Origin: Obscuribacter phosphatis_A
GTDB taxonomy: Bacteria; Cyanobacteriota; Vampirovibrionia; Obscuribacterales; Obscuribacteraceae
Reading direction: 5' to 3'
Assembly (NCBI GenBank): GCA_017303615.1
Contig: JAFLCK010000022.1
Span: 31,740-95,739, forward strand
DNA length: 64,000 nt
The notes under the pieces are model-generated. The model was not told where the DNA came from. It did not search any database and was given only the letters and a program-made list of their open reading frames with translations. The position numbers and the translations under genes are program-made. Below, piece by piece: positions 7,742 to 16,181 of the stretch; the stretch's first letter is position 1; each line of letters opens with the position of its first letter.

Positions 7742-9202
7742 TTAGATAGATGTCCAGGTGCCAATCCACTGGGCGATTTCACCGCGATAGTTGCGTAAAG
7801 CCACAGCACGAGCCAGACAGCGCACATAGTCTTCCTTGCTTTCTTGGGCTTCCCTCAAACGAAAATCAGCTTCAAAAGCATCACCAGAACGCACACTACT
7901 TTTCCAACGGTTCATATATTCACGCCGGTCTTCTGGATGAATGAAGAGAGCAAAATCAAGACCCATTTTATGTTCGCGGCTATGACCGCTAAACTCATAC
8001 CAGCGCTCATTCAAAAACTCAATCCGACCATCGGGCGCCGCCGTCCATACAATCTGCGGAATCTGATTGGCTAAAGACTGAAAGGCCTGCGCCGATTCCA
8101 AGACTTCATCCATGATGCGCTTGCGCCTATCTATATCAGTGGCGGTACCAATCCAGAGCTTGGCGGGGTCGGCAAAATGAGCCAATTTCTCGCCGTCCAT
8201 ATTGTTATTGATGGTCAATGCCAAAAGTCCATTGACGCAAGATAGCGGTTGCAACTTAATCGTATGCCAATAGCATTCACCGTCTTGAGCAAGCAAACGA
8301 AACTCGTCGCTCAGCTCTCGCTCTTCCTGCACAGCCTGCTTAAAGCGCCGCAAAAAAGTCTGCCTATCGCCTTCATGCATACTATCTAGAAAGATCGATC
8401 CATTGTCTTGCCCTGCAGTTTTGCCGGTCAGTTCATAAAGCCTGCGGTTGAATTGCCGAGTCACCCCTCTCTCGTCGCAAAGAAAGACGATATGGGGCAT
8501 TTCTTCTACGATTGCCGAAAAAATATTGTTTCTTCTGCGCAGATTTTCTTCCAGAGTGCGCACTCCGGTTAGGTCAAGCATAAAGCCTACATATTCGAGG
8601 GGCGCAAGAGAAAGCAAGCGCAAAGTAGTGGCTGTGGGAATATACCTCCCGTCAAAGCTGATGCGGCTTCCTTCAAAACTATTGGAAACAATAGAGCCGG
8701 CAAAGTCGGCAAAATGAGCTTTCTCTTTGGCTATATCTTCCGCCGGAGTAAAATCGGCAAGCTGCAAAGCCCCACCCAGCACTTGCTCGGGCCCATAACC
8801 CAACCAGTTATAGAAACTGGAATTGGCGTCCAAAACCCGACCTTCGGCGCTGACTCGATAGGCCGGCACAGTGATAACCGAATCGGCAATAAGATAATGC
8901 ATCTGACTGGCCGAATCTCGCAAGAGTAGATCAATTTGACGACTGTCTAGATTTTCCAGACCAACCACGCAAGAGCTGGGGGGATGGCTCTTTTCATAGG
9001 CGTCCTTGGCGCTGGCCTGGAGCGAGAGAAGTTCCAACTCGCGCTTCTCTAATTGATCAAGTTCTGCCAAAAGTGCATCGATCTCGGGGTCGGGGTCGAG
9101 TTCTGGTTGAGCAGCTATATCGGGGGTATGGTTGTCTTGCATTCTCAAATCAGCCAGAGAGCAAATAAAATTTGCAGCAGCATCACTATTGAAGGACGCC
9201 AC
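7742..9202 (-). CDS. PAS-domain protein without an output domain (first of pair)
   Basis: A 486-aa soluble protein. An acidic N-terminus and a coiled coil (about residues 35-65) lead into three PAS/PAC units, with pieces such as ADSVITVPAYRVSAEGRVLD, VEEMPHIVFLCDERGVTRQF and ANQIPQIVWTAAPDGRIEFL. It ends exactly at a PAC motif (WIGTWTSI). No transmitter domain is present. GTG at 9202 is used; an ATG at 9142 is an alternative that removes 20 residues. The next PAS gene starts one base after its stop, so together they look like one six-PAS chain cut in two. Which signal they sense cannot be told. Confidence 0.82.
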   Translation of the reverse strand: MASFNSDAAANFICSLADLRMQDNHTPDIAAQPELDPDPEIDALLAELDQLEKRELELLSLQASAKDAYEKSHPPSSCVVGLENLDSRQIDLLLRDSASQMHYLIADSVITVPAYRVSAEGRVLDANSSFYNWLGYGPEQVLGGALQLADFTPAEDIAKEKAHFADFAGSIVSNSFEGSRISFDGRYIPTATTLRLLSLAPLEYVGFMLDLTGVRTLEENLRRRNNIFSAIVEEMPHIVFLCDERGVTRQFNRRLYELTGKTAGQDNGSIFLDSMHEGDRQTFLRRFKQAVQEERELSDEFRLLAQDGECYWHTIKLQPLSCVNGLLALTINNNMDGEKLAHFADPAKLWIGTATDIDRRKRIMDEVLESAQAFQSLANQIPQIVWTAAPDGRIEFLNERWYEFSGHSREHKMGLDFALFIHPEDRREYMNRWKSSVRSGDAFEADFRLREAQESKEDYVRCLARAVALRNYRGEIAQWIGTWTSI

Positions 9203-9296
9203 AGAATCATCTCTGTCTTTATTGCCATCGCCAGAAAAGAGAATAACACAAAAAACGCCCCCTCTTTGAAACCTTGCAAAATATAAATTGATGAAA

Positions 9297-9323
9297 CAAA
9301 AGGCGCCATTTCGGCGCCCTTTG
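9297..9323 (-). terminator. Hairpin terminator after the 9400-10107 gene
   Basis: GGCGCC inverted repeat (9302-9307 and 9313-9318) with flanking A/T runs; on the minus strand the hairpin is followed by TTTTG. It lies 78 bases after the stop of the 9400-10107 gene and before the PAS pair, so it probably separates the two transcription units. Confidence 0.55.
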
Positions 9324-9399
9324 CAGCATTAGATTTTCTTTTATCGTGAGCCCGGGACGACAAAACCCGGCGGAGATATTTGTAGACAAGATTGCAGAC

Positions 9400-10107
9400 T
9401 TAAACTCTGAAAAAGGGAGTTTCCACCACTTTGTCAGACCAGAAGACCTGAATTTGATATTGACCTGGTTCAATTTTGACCGAAGGAGCCACCACGGCGC
9501 CATCTTCATTAGTTTTAGAAGAATAGACAATGCCTTTATCGTTCTCGGTCACTCTTACTTCTACATCGGCTATGGCGTTCTCGCCGGCATCTTTAGCCTG
9601 CAAAAGCAAGCGCAGGTTATTCTGGTCGACCATCCAACCGAGATTGACCTGAATGCGCACATCGCCTTCAACTTTTTCAAATGTGCCAAGCGAAACTAAC
9701 TGATTGCCGACGCCACGAGTGGCACCTGCCGGCACCATCTGCTGCCAGGAAGAAGCAGCCAGCATGTCTTGCCAGGTGCCGATGGCAGTATCGCGCGCTT
9801 GACCCAGCAAGTCTTTGAGATGAAAGACTGCCTTATCCATAGCTGCTTCCACAGCCTTATCCACTTTATGGACGAGACTAAGCTCGGCTTCCATACGACC
9901 AGTGACACGCTTCACCACTTCTTCATCAGTCTTTGATAAAGAAAGGAACTGGGAAGCCATCCACATGGCTTTATCGAACATTTTATTTTCCCCGGGCAGG
10001 GGCAGGTCGTTGAAGTTCTCATGACAGAACTTCTCGAAAGACTTAGCGCACTCATTTTCGTCTTGAATTGAGAGCACCTGCTCTAGTTTGTCGTTTAAGG
10101 TCGTCAT
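9400..10107 (-). CDS. Unknown protein paired with the ECF-like sigma factor; C-terminal beta-sandwich
   Basis: A 235-aa soluble protein with no signal peptide. Residues 1-100 are helical and charged. The last 90 residues look like an Ig-like or carboxypeptidase-regulatory-type beta sandwich (LLLQAKDAGENAIADVEVRV, then SSKTNEDGAVVAPSVKIEPG). I do not recognise a named family. The start ATG at 10107 is chosen because AGGAG sits six bases upstream; the ATG two codons earlier would have no spacing. It lies 15 bases after the sigma factor gene, so it is co-expressed and is a fair candidate for its regulator (anti-sigma or co-factor), though no known anti-sigma fold is visible. Confidence 0.65.
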   Translation of the reverse strand: MTTLNDKLEQVLSIQDENECAKSFEKFCHENFNDLPLPGENKMFDKAMWMASQFLSLSKTDEEVVKRVTGRMEAELSLVHKVDKAVEAAMDKAVFHLKDLLGQARDTAIGTWQDMLAASSWQQMVPAGATRGVGNQLVSLGTFEKVEGDVRIQVNLGWMVDQNNLRLLLQAKDAGENAIADVEVRVTENDKGIVYSSKTNEDGAVVAPSVKIEPGQYQIQVFWSDKVVETPFFRV

Positions 10108-10122
10108 TGCCATCTCCTGAAT

Positions 10123-10956
10123 CTATCTAATGCGGGCCTCGTCCTGATCAAGCTTGTCTTTGAATGCTTTCAACGTGCGGACGATTCTCTTGTCGATGGT
10201 ATCTATACTCTTCGCATCCATTTTTAGACATTCAATCAAATCTTCTCGCTTATATCCTTCTACATACTTCAAAACGAAGCAGGTACGGTGTATTGCCGAG
10301 GGAAGCTCCTGCAAAACCTGTTCAACCAGATCATTAATTAATGCTCTACTGGCCGGGTCGGCTCCACCGCTGGCGCCGGTGACACTTACTTCTTCACCGA
10401 ACAAATCTTCAGCCGAACGCCCATCCTCTTCGTCGAACATACTATCTAAAGATGTGGTGCGGTACTGACTGGTGGTCGAGGGGGCGTCGTCAAAGGCTTT
10501 TGCCGGGGCCAAGGTCTTGACGGTCAAGACCGAACCATCAACCACCGCTTCGCGGCTCTCCAACTCCAAATCCAATTCCAGATGGGCGCGCTTTGCCCCG
10601 CTTGGGGGCTTTTTAGCAAGGGCATCACCGTCTTTATCTTGATCTTCATCTTGATCTTTATCGGCGTCTTTATCTTGCTCTTTTTCGATTGGCTTTTTGC
10701 GCAAAGAGACTTTGTGATAACGCTCAAGATTTTGGGCAATCGCCTTGTTGCAGGCACCCATGCAATACAAAGCCAGTTTGGCGTCAGGATGGGCCGGGTC
10801 AAAATGTTGGGTGACCAAAAGCAAAGCATTTTGCAGAATATCTTCGGCATCTTCACTGGTGGCAAGCCGCGCCCTGGATCTTATATATCGCATCATTCGC
10901 TGGGGGGTGAATTCCATCTCCCCCCTTAAAAATGCTCTACTTTCCTTGCTGTTCAT
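10123..10956 (-). CDS. ECF-like sigma-70 family factor with long charged linker
   Basis: A 277-aa protein. Residues about 15-85 match sigma region 2 (SEDAEDILQNALLLV, then ALYCMGACNKAIAQNLERYH). Residues about 205-270 match region 4 with its helix-turn-helix (LPSAIHRTCFVLKYVEGYKR and following). Typical ECF factors are about 180-200 aa with a short linker; here about 115 residues separate the two regions and include a Lys/Asp/Gln repeat (EKEQDKDADKDQDEDQDKDG) and Ser/Asp-rich stretches. The linker could be a docking or regulatory segment. It is followed 15 bases later by the 9400-10107 gene. Target promoters are unknown. Confidence 0.75.
   Translation of the reverse strand: MNSKESRAFLRGEMEFTPQRMMRYIRSRARLATSEDAEDILQNALLLVTQHFDPAHPDAKLALYCMGACNKAIAQNLERYHKVSLRKKPIEKEQDKDADKDQDEDQDKDGDALAKKPPSGAKRAHLELDLELESREAVVDGSVLTVKTLAPAKAFDDAPSTTSQYRTTSLDSMFDEEDGRSAEDLFGEEVSVTGASGGADPASRALINDLVEQVLQELPSAIHRTCFVLKYVEGYKREDLIECLKMDAKSIDTIDKRIVRTLKAFKDKLDQDEARIR
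10631..10687 (-). repeat. GATAAAGATCAA-type repeat coding the K/D/Q linker of the sigma factor
   Basis: Imperfect tandem hexamers (on the minus strand GATAAAGATCAAGATGAA and variants) code for the Lys-Asp/Gln-Asp run in the sigma-factor linker. The antisense reading gives a false hydrophobic frame. Confidence 0.7.
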
Positions 10957-11314
10957 GCCGATATATAGCTTTCAAAAATGGACCGGATAACTTTCAAATT
11001 TCTTTCCAAGTTTTATGCAAGTCCCTGCACTTTGCATAATATTTACCACTAGACTCCCCTTACAACCATCCTCTCTCTAACCTGGATTGCAAGCGGGCTC
11101 GGCATTAGCCCCGAACAAGCCGAAACAAAGCCCAATGTTAGCAGATTATAAGAAGAAGGCAGCCCAATAGAACCCGTTATACTTGTGCCGGTTAGAGAAA
11201 ATAGCGAATTAAACTCTGAAAAAAATTCTGAGAAAAACTCTGAAAACCCTTCTGAAAAGAACTCTAAATAGGTATCCACAACTGTCCACCCTGTCACAAT
11301 CGATAAGATTACTA
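10957..11314. other. 358-bp divergent intergenic region
   Basis: Lies between the sigma factor (minus) and the efflux operon (plus). It holds an interrupted palindrome ATGCAA...TTGCAT at 11015-11036, followed by an AT-rich AATATT stretch that could be a -10 region, and a 12-bp tandem repeat at 11212-11271. No RNA gene is recognisable. The palindrome is a plausible operator for either neighbour. Confidence 0.4.
11212..11271 (+). repeat. Five 12-bp tandem units before the efflux operon
   Basis: Five units of period 12 (AACTCTGAAAAA, AATTCTGAGAAA, AACTCTGAAAAC, CCTTCTGAAAAG, AACTCTAAATAG). In one plus frame they code for an N-S-E-K repeat peptide that could start at GTG 11185 and stop at 11268, but no ribosome-binding site is evident. 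They end about 45 bases before the TolC-family gene. Confidence 0.75.
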
Positions 11315-12883
11315 ATGCTCGCCACCTCTCTTTCGAGCGCGTCGGCGGCTTTAGCACAACCGGCAGGACCGAAAGATGCGAATGCCTCTCGTTTGCCTGC
11401 CCAAGTTTATGTACCCTCAAAAGAGGGCATTTTGGACACTCTGGCCCAAAATCCGGTGCTTAAACCTGTACAAAGCCCAAACATAGACCAGAGCAAATTT
11501 TTACCCCAAAACCAAGACTCGGGCTCGCCACCCGCCCCGTCTACAAATTCCAGTACAATCCAGGCGCTTGATCTAAAGCCTGCCATTGAAACCCCAGCCA
11601 ATGCCAAAGTACTTGGCACTGTGCAATTCACCGAAGAAAACACTCGCAGTGAAAGCGGTCCGGGCACATCCATTTTGCAAGCACTAGACGAAGCCTTGGT
11701 GAAAAGCCCGCGGGCCTCAGCCATTAGAGCCCAGCTCAATATCACCCGGTCGGCTTTTGCCGAAGCCACTGCCCAGCCCAACCCTGGTATCTTCTTTGAC
11801 CGCGGTCCCTATGCCGAACAGGTGAAAAGATTAGGCCCGACCTTCAACTGGGAACCGCCATGGAAACTGGTCTTCCGTCTGCTTGCCACTAAAAGACTGG
11901 TAGACCAAGCCAAAACCGACTTGATGGCCATGCTCTGGAGCCTCAGGGCCGATGTGCGCCGTGCCTATACCGAAGTAGTTGTTGCCCAGGAAACTGTGGA
12001 AACACTCAATTCTTTGTATGACCTGGCTAGCCGCCTTTCCACAGTCTCAGAAAAACGCTTCCAAGCCGGCGACGTGCCTGAATTGGACGTCTTGAAAGCC
12101 AGATTGGCTACTTCGCAAGCTGATGTAGAAAGACAGGTGGGGCAAAGAAGGGTAATCAGAGCCAAGCAGCAGCTCAATATAATCATGGGCCGTGCCCCTG
12201 AGACTCCCATAAATGTGCCTAGATTGCCGGCCTTCCTGCAAGAACAACGGTCGGTGGTGCTCGATGAAAATCAAAAGAATCAGCTCTTGCCCGACTTTAG
12301 CCAAGAAATGAAGCCTCTGGACGTCTTTATCAGCAAAGCGATGGAACAGAGGTTGGAATTGAAGAGCATCGCTCAGAAGCAAAAGCTGAACGAAGCCAAT
12401 CTGAGAACGGCCTACGGTAATGTCATTCCCAACCCGCAGGTGAGTTTCGGTTCGTCAGAATCTGGTAACGCCCCCACCGGTCCTAAACTCAATTCGATTT
12501 ATGTCTCGCTCAATATAGAAACCCCGGCCACTAACTGGAATCAGGGCGAAATTTTCCGCCTGAAAGCTCTCGGCAAACAGCTCAAATATGAGATGGATAG
12601 CCAGAAAAACATAGTCAGCCAGCAGGTCTCGTCTGCTTACAATAATGTGCTGGCTGCCAGACAAAAACTGAAAGTCTACCAAGATCACGTATTGGCTGAC
12701 TCGTCTGAAGTAGCACGCCTGGCTAGACGCAGTTATGAAGTAGGGCAATCGGACATCACTGCCACTTTGCAAGTACAACAGGCCAATATCAATATTAGGG
12801 GTCAGTATCTTGATGCGGTAAGACTCTATCAAGATGCCTATACTGAGCTGGAACAAGCCTGCGGCAGGCCGCTCGAATATTAG
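11315..12883 (+). CDS. TolC-family outer-membrane efflux protein (CzcC-like)
   Basis: A 522-aa outer-membrane channel protein that would connect the RND pump coded next to it with the outside. The core, about residues 110-520, is helical with the duplicated family pattern: GTSILQALDEALVKSPRASA, AYTEVVVAQETVETLNSLYD, then in the second half VSSAYNNVLAARQKLKVYQ. The first 105 residues are a Pro/Gln/Ser-rich extension. Only a short hydrophobic leader follows ATG 11315; the open frame upstream reads SQSIRLLMLATSLSSASAALAQ, a better signal peptide that would need a non-standard start such as CTG. It is followed by the pump 132 bases later. Confidence 0.88.
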   Translation: MLATSLSSASAALAQPAGPKDANASRLPAQVYVPSKEGILDTLAQNPVLKPVQSPNIDQSKFLPQNQDSGSPPAPSTNSSTIQALDLKPAIETPANAKVLGTVQFTEENTRSESGPGTSILQALDEALVKSPRASAIRAQLNITRSAFAEATAQPNPGIFFDRGPYAEQVKRLGPTFNWEPPWKLVFRLLATKRLVDQAKTDLMAMLWSLRADVRRAYTEVVVAQETVETLNSLYDLASRLSTVSEKRFQAGDVPELDVLKARLATSQADVERQVGQRRVIRAKQQLNIIMGRAPETPINVPRLPAFLQEQRSVVLDENQKNQLLPDFSQEMKPLDVFISKAMEQRLELKSIAQKQKLNEANLRTAYGNVIPNPQVSFGSSESGNAPTGPKLNSIYVSLNIETPATNWNQGEIFRLKALGKQLKYEMDSQKNIVSQQVSSAYNNVLAARQKLKVYQDHVLADSSEVARLARRSYEVGQSDITATLQVQQANINIRGQYLDAVRLYQDAYTELEQACGRPLEY

Positions 12884-13015
12884 TCGGCGATTTAGCTTTT
12901 GGCAGTCGATTTAGCTCTACCATCAAGTCTTTCATCACAAGTTCACAACAATCTTCTGGGAAAATAGGCGGAACGCTTTGTATTTTGCCTTTGGTTAAGA
13001 CCAGCCTGGAATTAG

Positions 13016-16000
13016 ATGCTTCAGTCTATAGATGACTTTATCGATGCAGCCATCAAGGGGCGTTATCTCACGCTTTTTGCCTGCATTGCCGTCTTTATAG
13101 CCGGAGTAATAGCCTGGAAGCTTCTGCCTATTGAAGCCTATCCTGAACTTGCCAACCCGCAGGTGCGGGTGATTAGTCTTGTCCCCGGTAAAGGCCCGGA
13201 AGAGATAGAAAAACTAGTGACCATACCACTTGAAAAAGAGATGAATGGTATACCCGGTCAAACAGCGCTGCGCTCGATTTCTATTTATGGTTTATCGGTC
13301 ATTATCTCGACCTTTTCCGATACAACCCCGACGACACTGGCTAGACAACAGGTGTTGGAGCGCATTCAAGGCGCCAGCCTGCCCGATGGCGTCAGCCCGC
13401 GACTGGAGCCGGAAGTGGGTTCATTGCGCGAAATATATAGATACTGTTTGCACAGCCCTTACTATAGTTCGATGGGTCTGCGCTCCATCCAACAATGGGA
13501 ATTGGAAAAACTATTCAGACAAATTCCCGGTGTGATAGGCGTGGTCAGCGCCGGCGGACCGACTAAGTCTTATCAAGTCAATGTCGACCCCTATAGACTA
13601 AAAGCCTACGGCATTACCCTCAAAGAAGTCTTTGACGCGGTGAGCAAATCTAATGCCACCACCGGCGGCGGCTTTCTAGAACACAACGGTTCAGCCCTCA
13701 TAATCAGACAGCTGGGCCTGATCAAAAATCTCGACGACATCAAAAATGTCGTCATCAAGGCCACGCCTCAAGGCACACCGGTGCGGGTCTCTGATGTAGC
13801 CGAAGTAAAGATCGGACCACTGGTGCGGCGCGGGCAAGTAGGCAAAGACTATGAAGACGATGTTGTAGAAGGCATAGTTCTTTTGCGCAGAGGCGAAAAC
13901 CCCACCCAGGTCTTGAAAGCTCTCAAGAGTCGACTGCCGGCAATCGAAGAACAATTGCCTAAAGGCGTGCAACTAGCCCCGCTCTATGACCGCGACAAAC
14001 TAATCAACCAAACCCTGCAAACAGTGGGCAATAACGTCACCATGGGCATCAGCTTGGTGGTGGTGCTCTTAGCGGTCTTTCTTGCCGACCTGGGTTCGGC
14101 TGTAATCACCGCCGTGGTTATACCACTGAGCATCTTAATAGCTTTTATCTGCCTCACTCTTATGGGCGTACCGGCTAATCTATTGTCTCTAGGCGCTATA
14201 GACTTCGGCATTCTAGTAGATTCGGCCGTGGTCATGACCGAAAACATAGTCAGACGGCTTTCACAGGAAGGACACGACCTGTCACCCGGCGAAAGGCTTA
14301 TCTTACTGGGTGAATCGGCCCGCGAAGTAGGCGGACCCATTGTCTTTGGCATCATCACTATCATCGCTACATTCCTGCCCATCTTTACTTTCTCAGGGGT
14401 AGAAGGCAAACTCTTCAAACCGCTTGCCATCACCATGGTCACAGCCTTGATTGGAGCGGGCTTTGTGGCCTTGACCTTGATTCCAGTGCTGATGTCTTTC
14501 TTTATGGTCAAGAAACCGGTAAAAGAAACGACATCACCCCTGGTGGCAATTGCCCGACTAATTTACAAGCCGACCCTCGGTTGGTCTCTCAAGCACCCGC
14601 TTGTGGTCATTAGCTTTGCCGTACTTGCTGTCAGCGGCGCCGCCCTTTTGTTCGGCAATATCGGCAGCGAGTTTTTGCCCCACCTCGAAGAAGGCAATAT
14701 CTGGCTGCGAGCCACTCTCAAACCCGGCTCGGTCACCCTTGAAGAAAGCGTCAAGGTGGCAAGACGTATTCGTACCACCTTGATAGAGAATTACCCAGAA
14801 GTAAGGCAGGTGCTATCGCAGGAAGGCGGACCGGACGACGGCACCGACCCAGCTAAATTTGCCGACCAAGAACACTATGTAGACTTAAAACCGGCAAGAG
14901 AATGGCGCCCCCAGTTCAAAGAGAACAAAGAACTCTTGATTGCCGCCATGCGCAAAGATCTAGAGCAGATACCCGGCGTCGGCTTCTATTTCACCCAATA
15001 TATTCAAACCACTCTCGACGAAGCCCTCTCGGGTGTGCAAGGTTCGCTTGTGGCTAAAATAGCCGGGCCAGATCTGGCCGAACTGGAAAAACTGGGCAGA
15101 CAAGTCGGTCACATTATGGGCGAAACCCCGGGTATAGTCGATGTTATCGTCGACCCCTTGCTTGGGCAGCCGCAGTTTGTCATCGAAATCGACCGCGCCC
15201 AGGCAGCCAGATATGGACTATCTGAAGAAGACCTGAAAGAGCTGGTTGAAATTGCCATAGGCGGTGCCAGCGCTTCCACTGTCATTGAAGGTGAGCGCCG
15301 CTATGATTTGATGGTGCGCCTCGCCGCCCCCTATCGCAATAGCGAGGAAGCCCTGAAAGATGTGCTGGTCGATACACCGAGCGGCAAGAAAGTGCCCCTT
15401 AGTCAATTGGCTTCGCTAAAAACAATGAACGGCGCCACCCAAATATGGCGCGAAGCAGGCTCGCGCATGGCCACCATAAGAGCCAATGTAAGAGGGCGAG
15501 ACCTGGCTACGGCGGTAGAAGACGCCCAAGCACGTGTGCAGAAAGAACTTAACCTGCCTGAGTCTTATAGCGTCAAATGGACAGGAGAATTTCAAAGACA
15601 AAGAGAGGCTTCTCACCAACTGGCTATTGTTTTGCCGGTTACCTTGGTGCTCATAATTATCATTCTTTATCTTTCTTGCGGCACCTTGGGCGGTGCCATT
15701 GTCATGTTCTCGGTAGTGCCGCTTGCAGCTATCGGCGCCATTTGTGCCCTCTTCCTCACCCATACTTACTTTTCAATTTCGGCCGGGGTGGGGCTAATTG
15801 CTCTCTTTGGTCTAGCGGTCAAAAACGGCATTCTCTTGGTTTCGTTCGTCAACGAAATGCGCCATGAAGGCTTCAGCATCGAAGAAGCCATCTATCAAGG
15901 TTCACTGGTGCGCATGCGCCCAGTACTAATGACTGCCACGATTGCAGCAGTTGGGCTCTTGCCCGCCGCACTATCTAATGAAATCGGCTCACAAACACAG

Positions 16001-16168
16001 AAACCCTTTGCCATAGTGATTATCGGCGGCTTAATTAGTTGCACCTTGCTGACCCTCTATGTTTTGCCCGCCCTTTATTTAAAATTTGGACCCAGCCCCG
16101 GCAAGAAATCAGGCAGCGGTAGCCGCTCTTCGATAAGAGCAGAATTGAGCGATATCAGTGGGAAGTAG
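13016..16168 (+). CDS. Heavy-metal-type RND efflux pump (CzcA family), copy 1
   Basis: A 1050-aa inner-membrane proton-driven pump with 12 membrane helices and two large periplasmic loops. Seen: N-terminal helix then LLPIEAYPELANPQVRVIS, the helix-4 motif DFGILVDSAVVMTEN at about residue 396 (acidic residues typical of the HME subfamily that exports divalent or monovalent metal cations), and the C-terminal GLAVKNGILLVSFVNE and VRMRPVLMTATIAAVGLLPA. Length is normal for the family. It sits between the outer-membrane channel and the periplasmic adaptor, completing a tripartite efflux system, and a PII-like gene follows. The metal cannot be assigned from sequence. Confidence 0.93.
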   Translation: MLQSIDDFIDAAIKGRYLTLFACIAVFIAGVIAWKLLPIEAYPELANPQVRVISLVPGKGPEEIEKLVTIPLEKEMNGIPGQTALRSISIYGLSVIISTFSDTTPTTLARQQVLERIQGASLPDGVSPRLEPEVGSLREIYRYCLHSPYYSSMGLRSIQQWELEKLFRQIPGVIGVVSAGGPTKSYQVNVDPYRLKAYGITLKEVFDAVSKSNATTGGGFLEHNGSALIIRQLGLIKNLDDIKNVVIKATPQGTPVRVSDVAEVKIGPLVRRGQVGKDYEDDVVEGIVLLRRGENPTQVLKALKSRLPAIEEQLPKGVQLAPLYDRDKLINQTLQTVGNNVTMGISLVVVLLAVFLADLGSAVITAVVIPLSILIAFICLTLMGVPANLLSLGAIDFGILVDSAVVMTENIVRRLSQEGHDLSPGERLILLGESAREVGGPIVFGIITIIATFLPIFTFSGVEGKLFKPLAITMVTALIGAGFVALTLIPVLMSFFMVKKPVKETTSPLVAIARLIYKPTLGWSLKHPLVVISFAVLAVSGAALLFGNIGSEFLPHLEEGNIWLRATLKPGSVTLEESVKVARRIRTTLIENYPEVRQVLSQEGGPDDGTDPAKFADQEHYVDLKPAREWRPQFKENKELLIAAMRKDLEQIPGVGFYFTQYIQTTLDEALSGVQGSLVAKIAGPDLAELEKLGRQVGHIMGETPGIVDVIVDPLLGQPQFVIEIDRAQAARYGLSEEDLKELVEIAIGGASASTVIEGERRYDLMVRLAAPYRNSEEALKDVLVDTPSGKKVPLSQLASLKTMNGATQIWREAGSRMATIRANVRGRDLATAVEDAQARVQKELNLPESYSVKWTGEFQRQREASHQLAIVLPVTLVLIIIILYLSCGTLGGAIVMFSVVPLAAIGAICALFLTHTYFSISAGVGLIALFGLAVKNGILLVSFVNEMRHEGFSIEEAIYQGSLVRMRPVLMTATIAAVGLLPAALSNEIGSQTQKPFAIVIIGGLISCTLLTLYVLPALYLKFGPSPGKKSGSGSRSSIRAELSDISGK

Positions 16169-16181
16169 AGCAAAGCAATCT

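Noticed and set aside
10582..10929. Plus-strand frame with hydrophobic Ile/Phe run that looks like a membrane helix
   Set aside because: The hydrophobic run is the reverse of the GATAAAGATCAA repeat in the sigma-factor linker, so it is an artefact.
11049..11420. Minus-strand frame with FSEFFSEF repeats
   Set aside because: It is the antisense of the 12-bp repeat and the start of the channel gene; no ribosome site.
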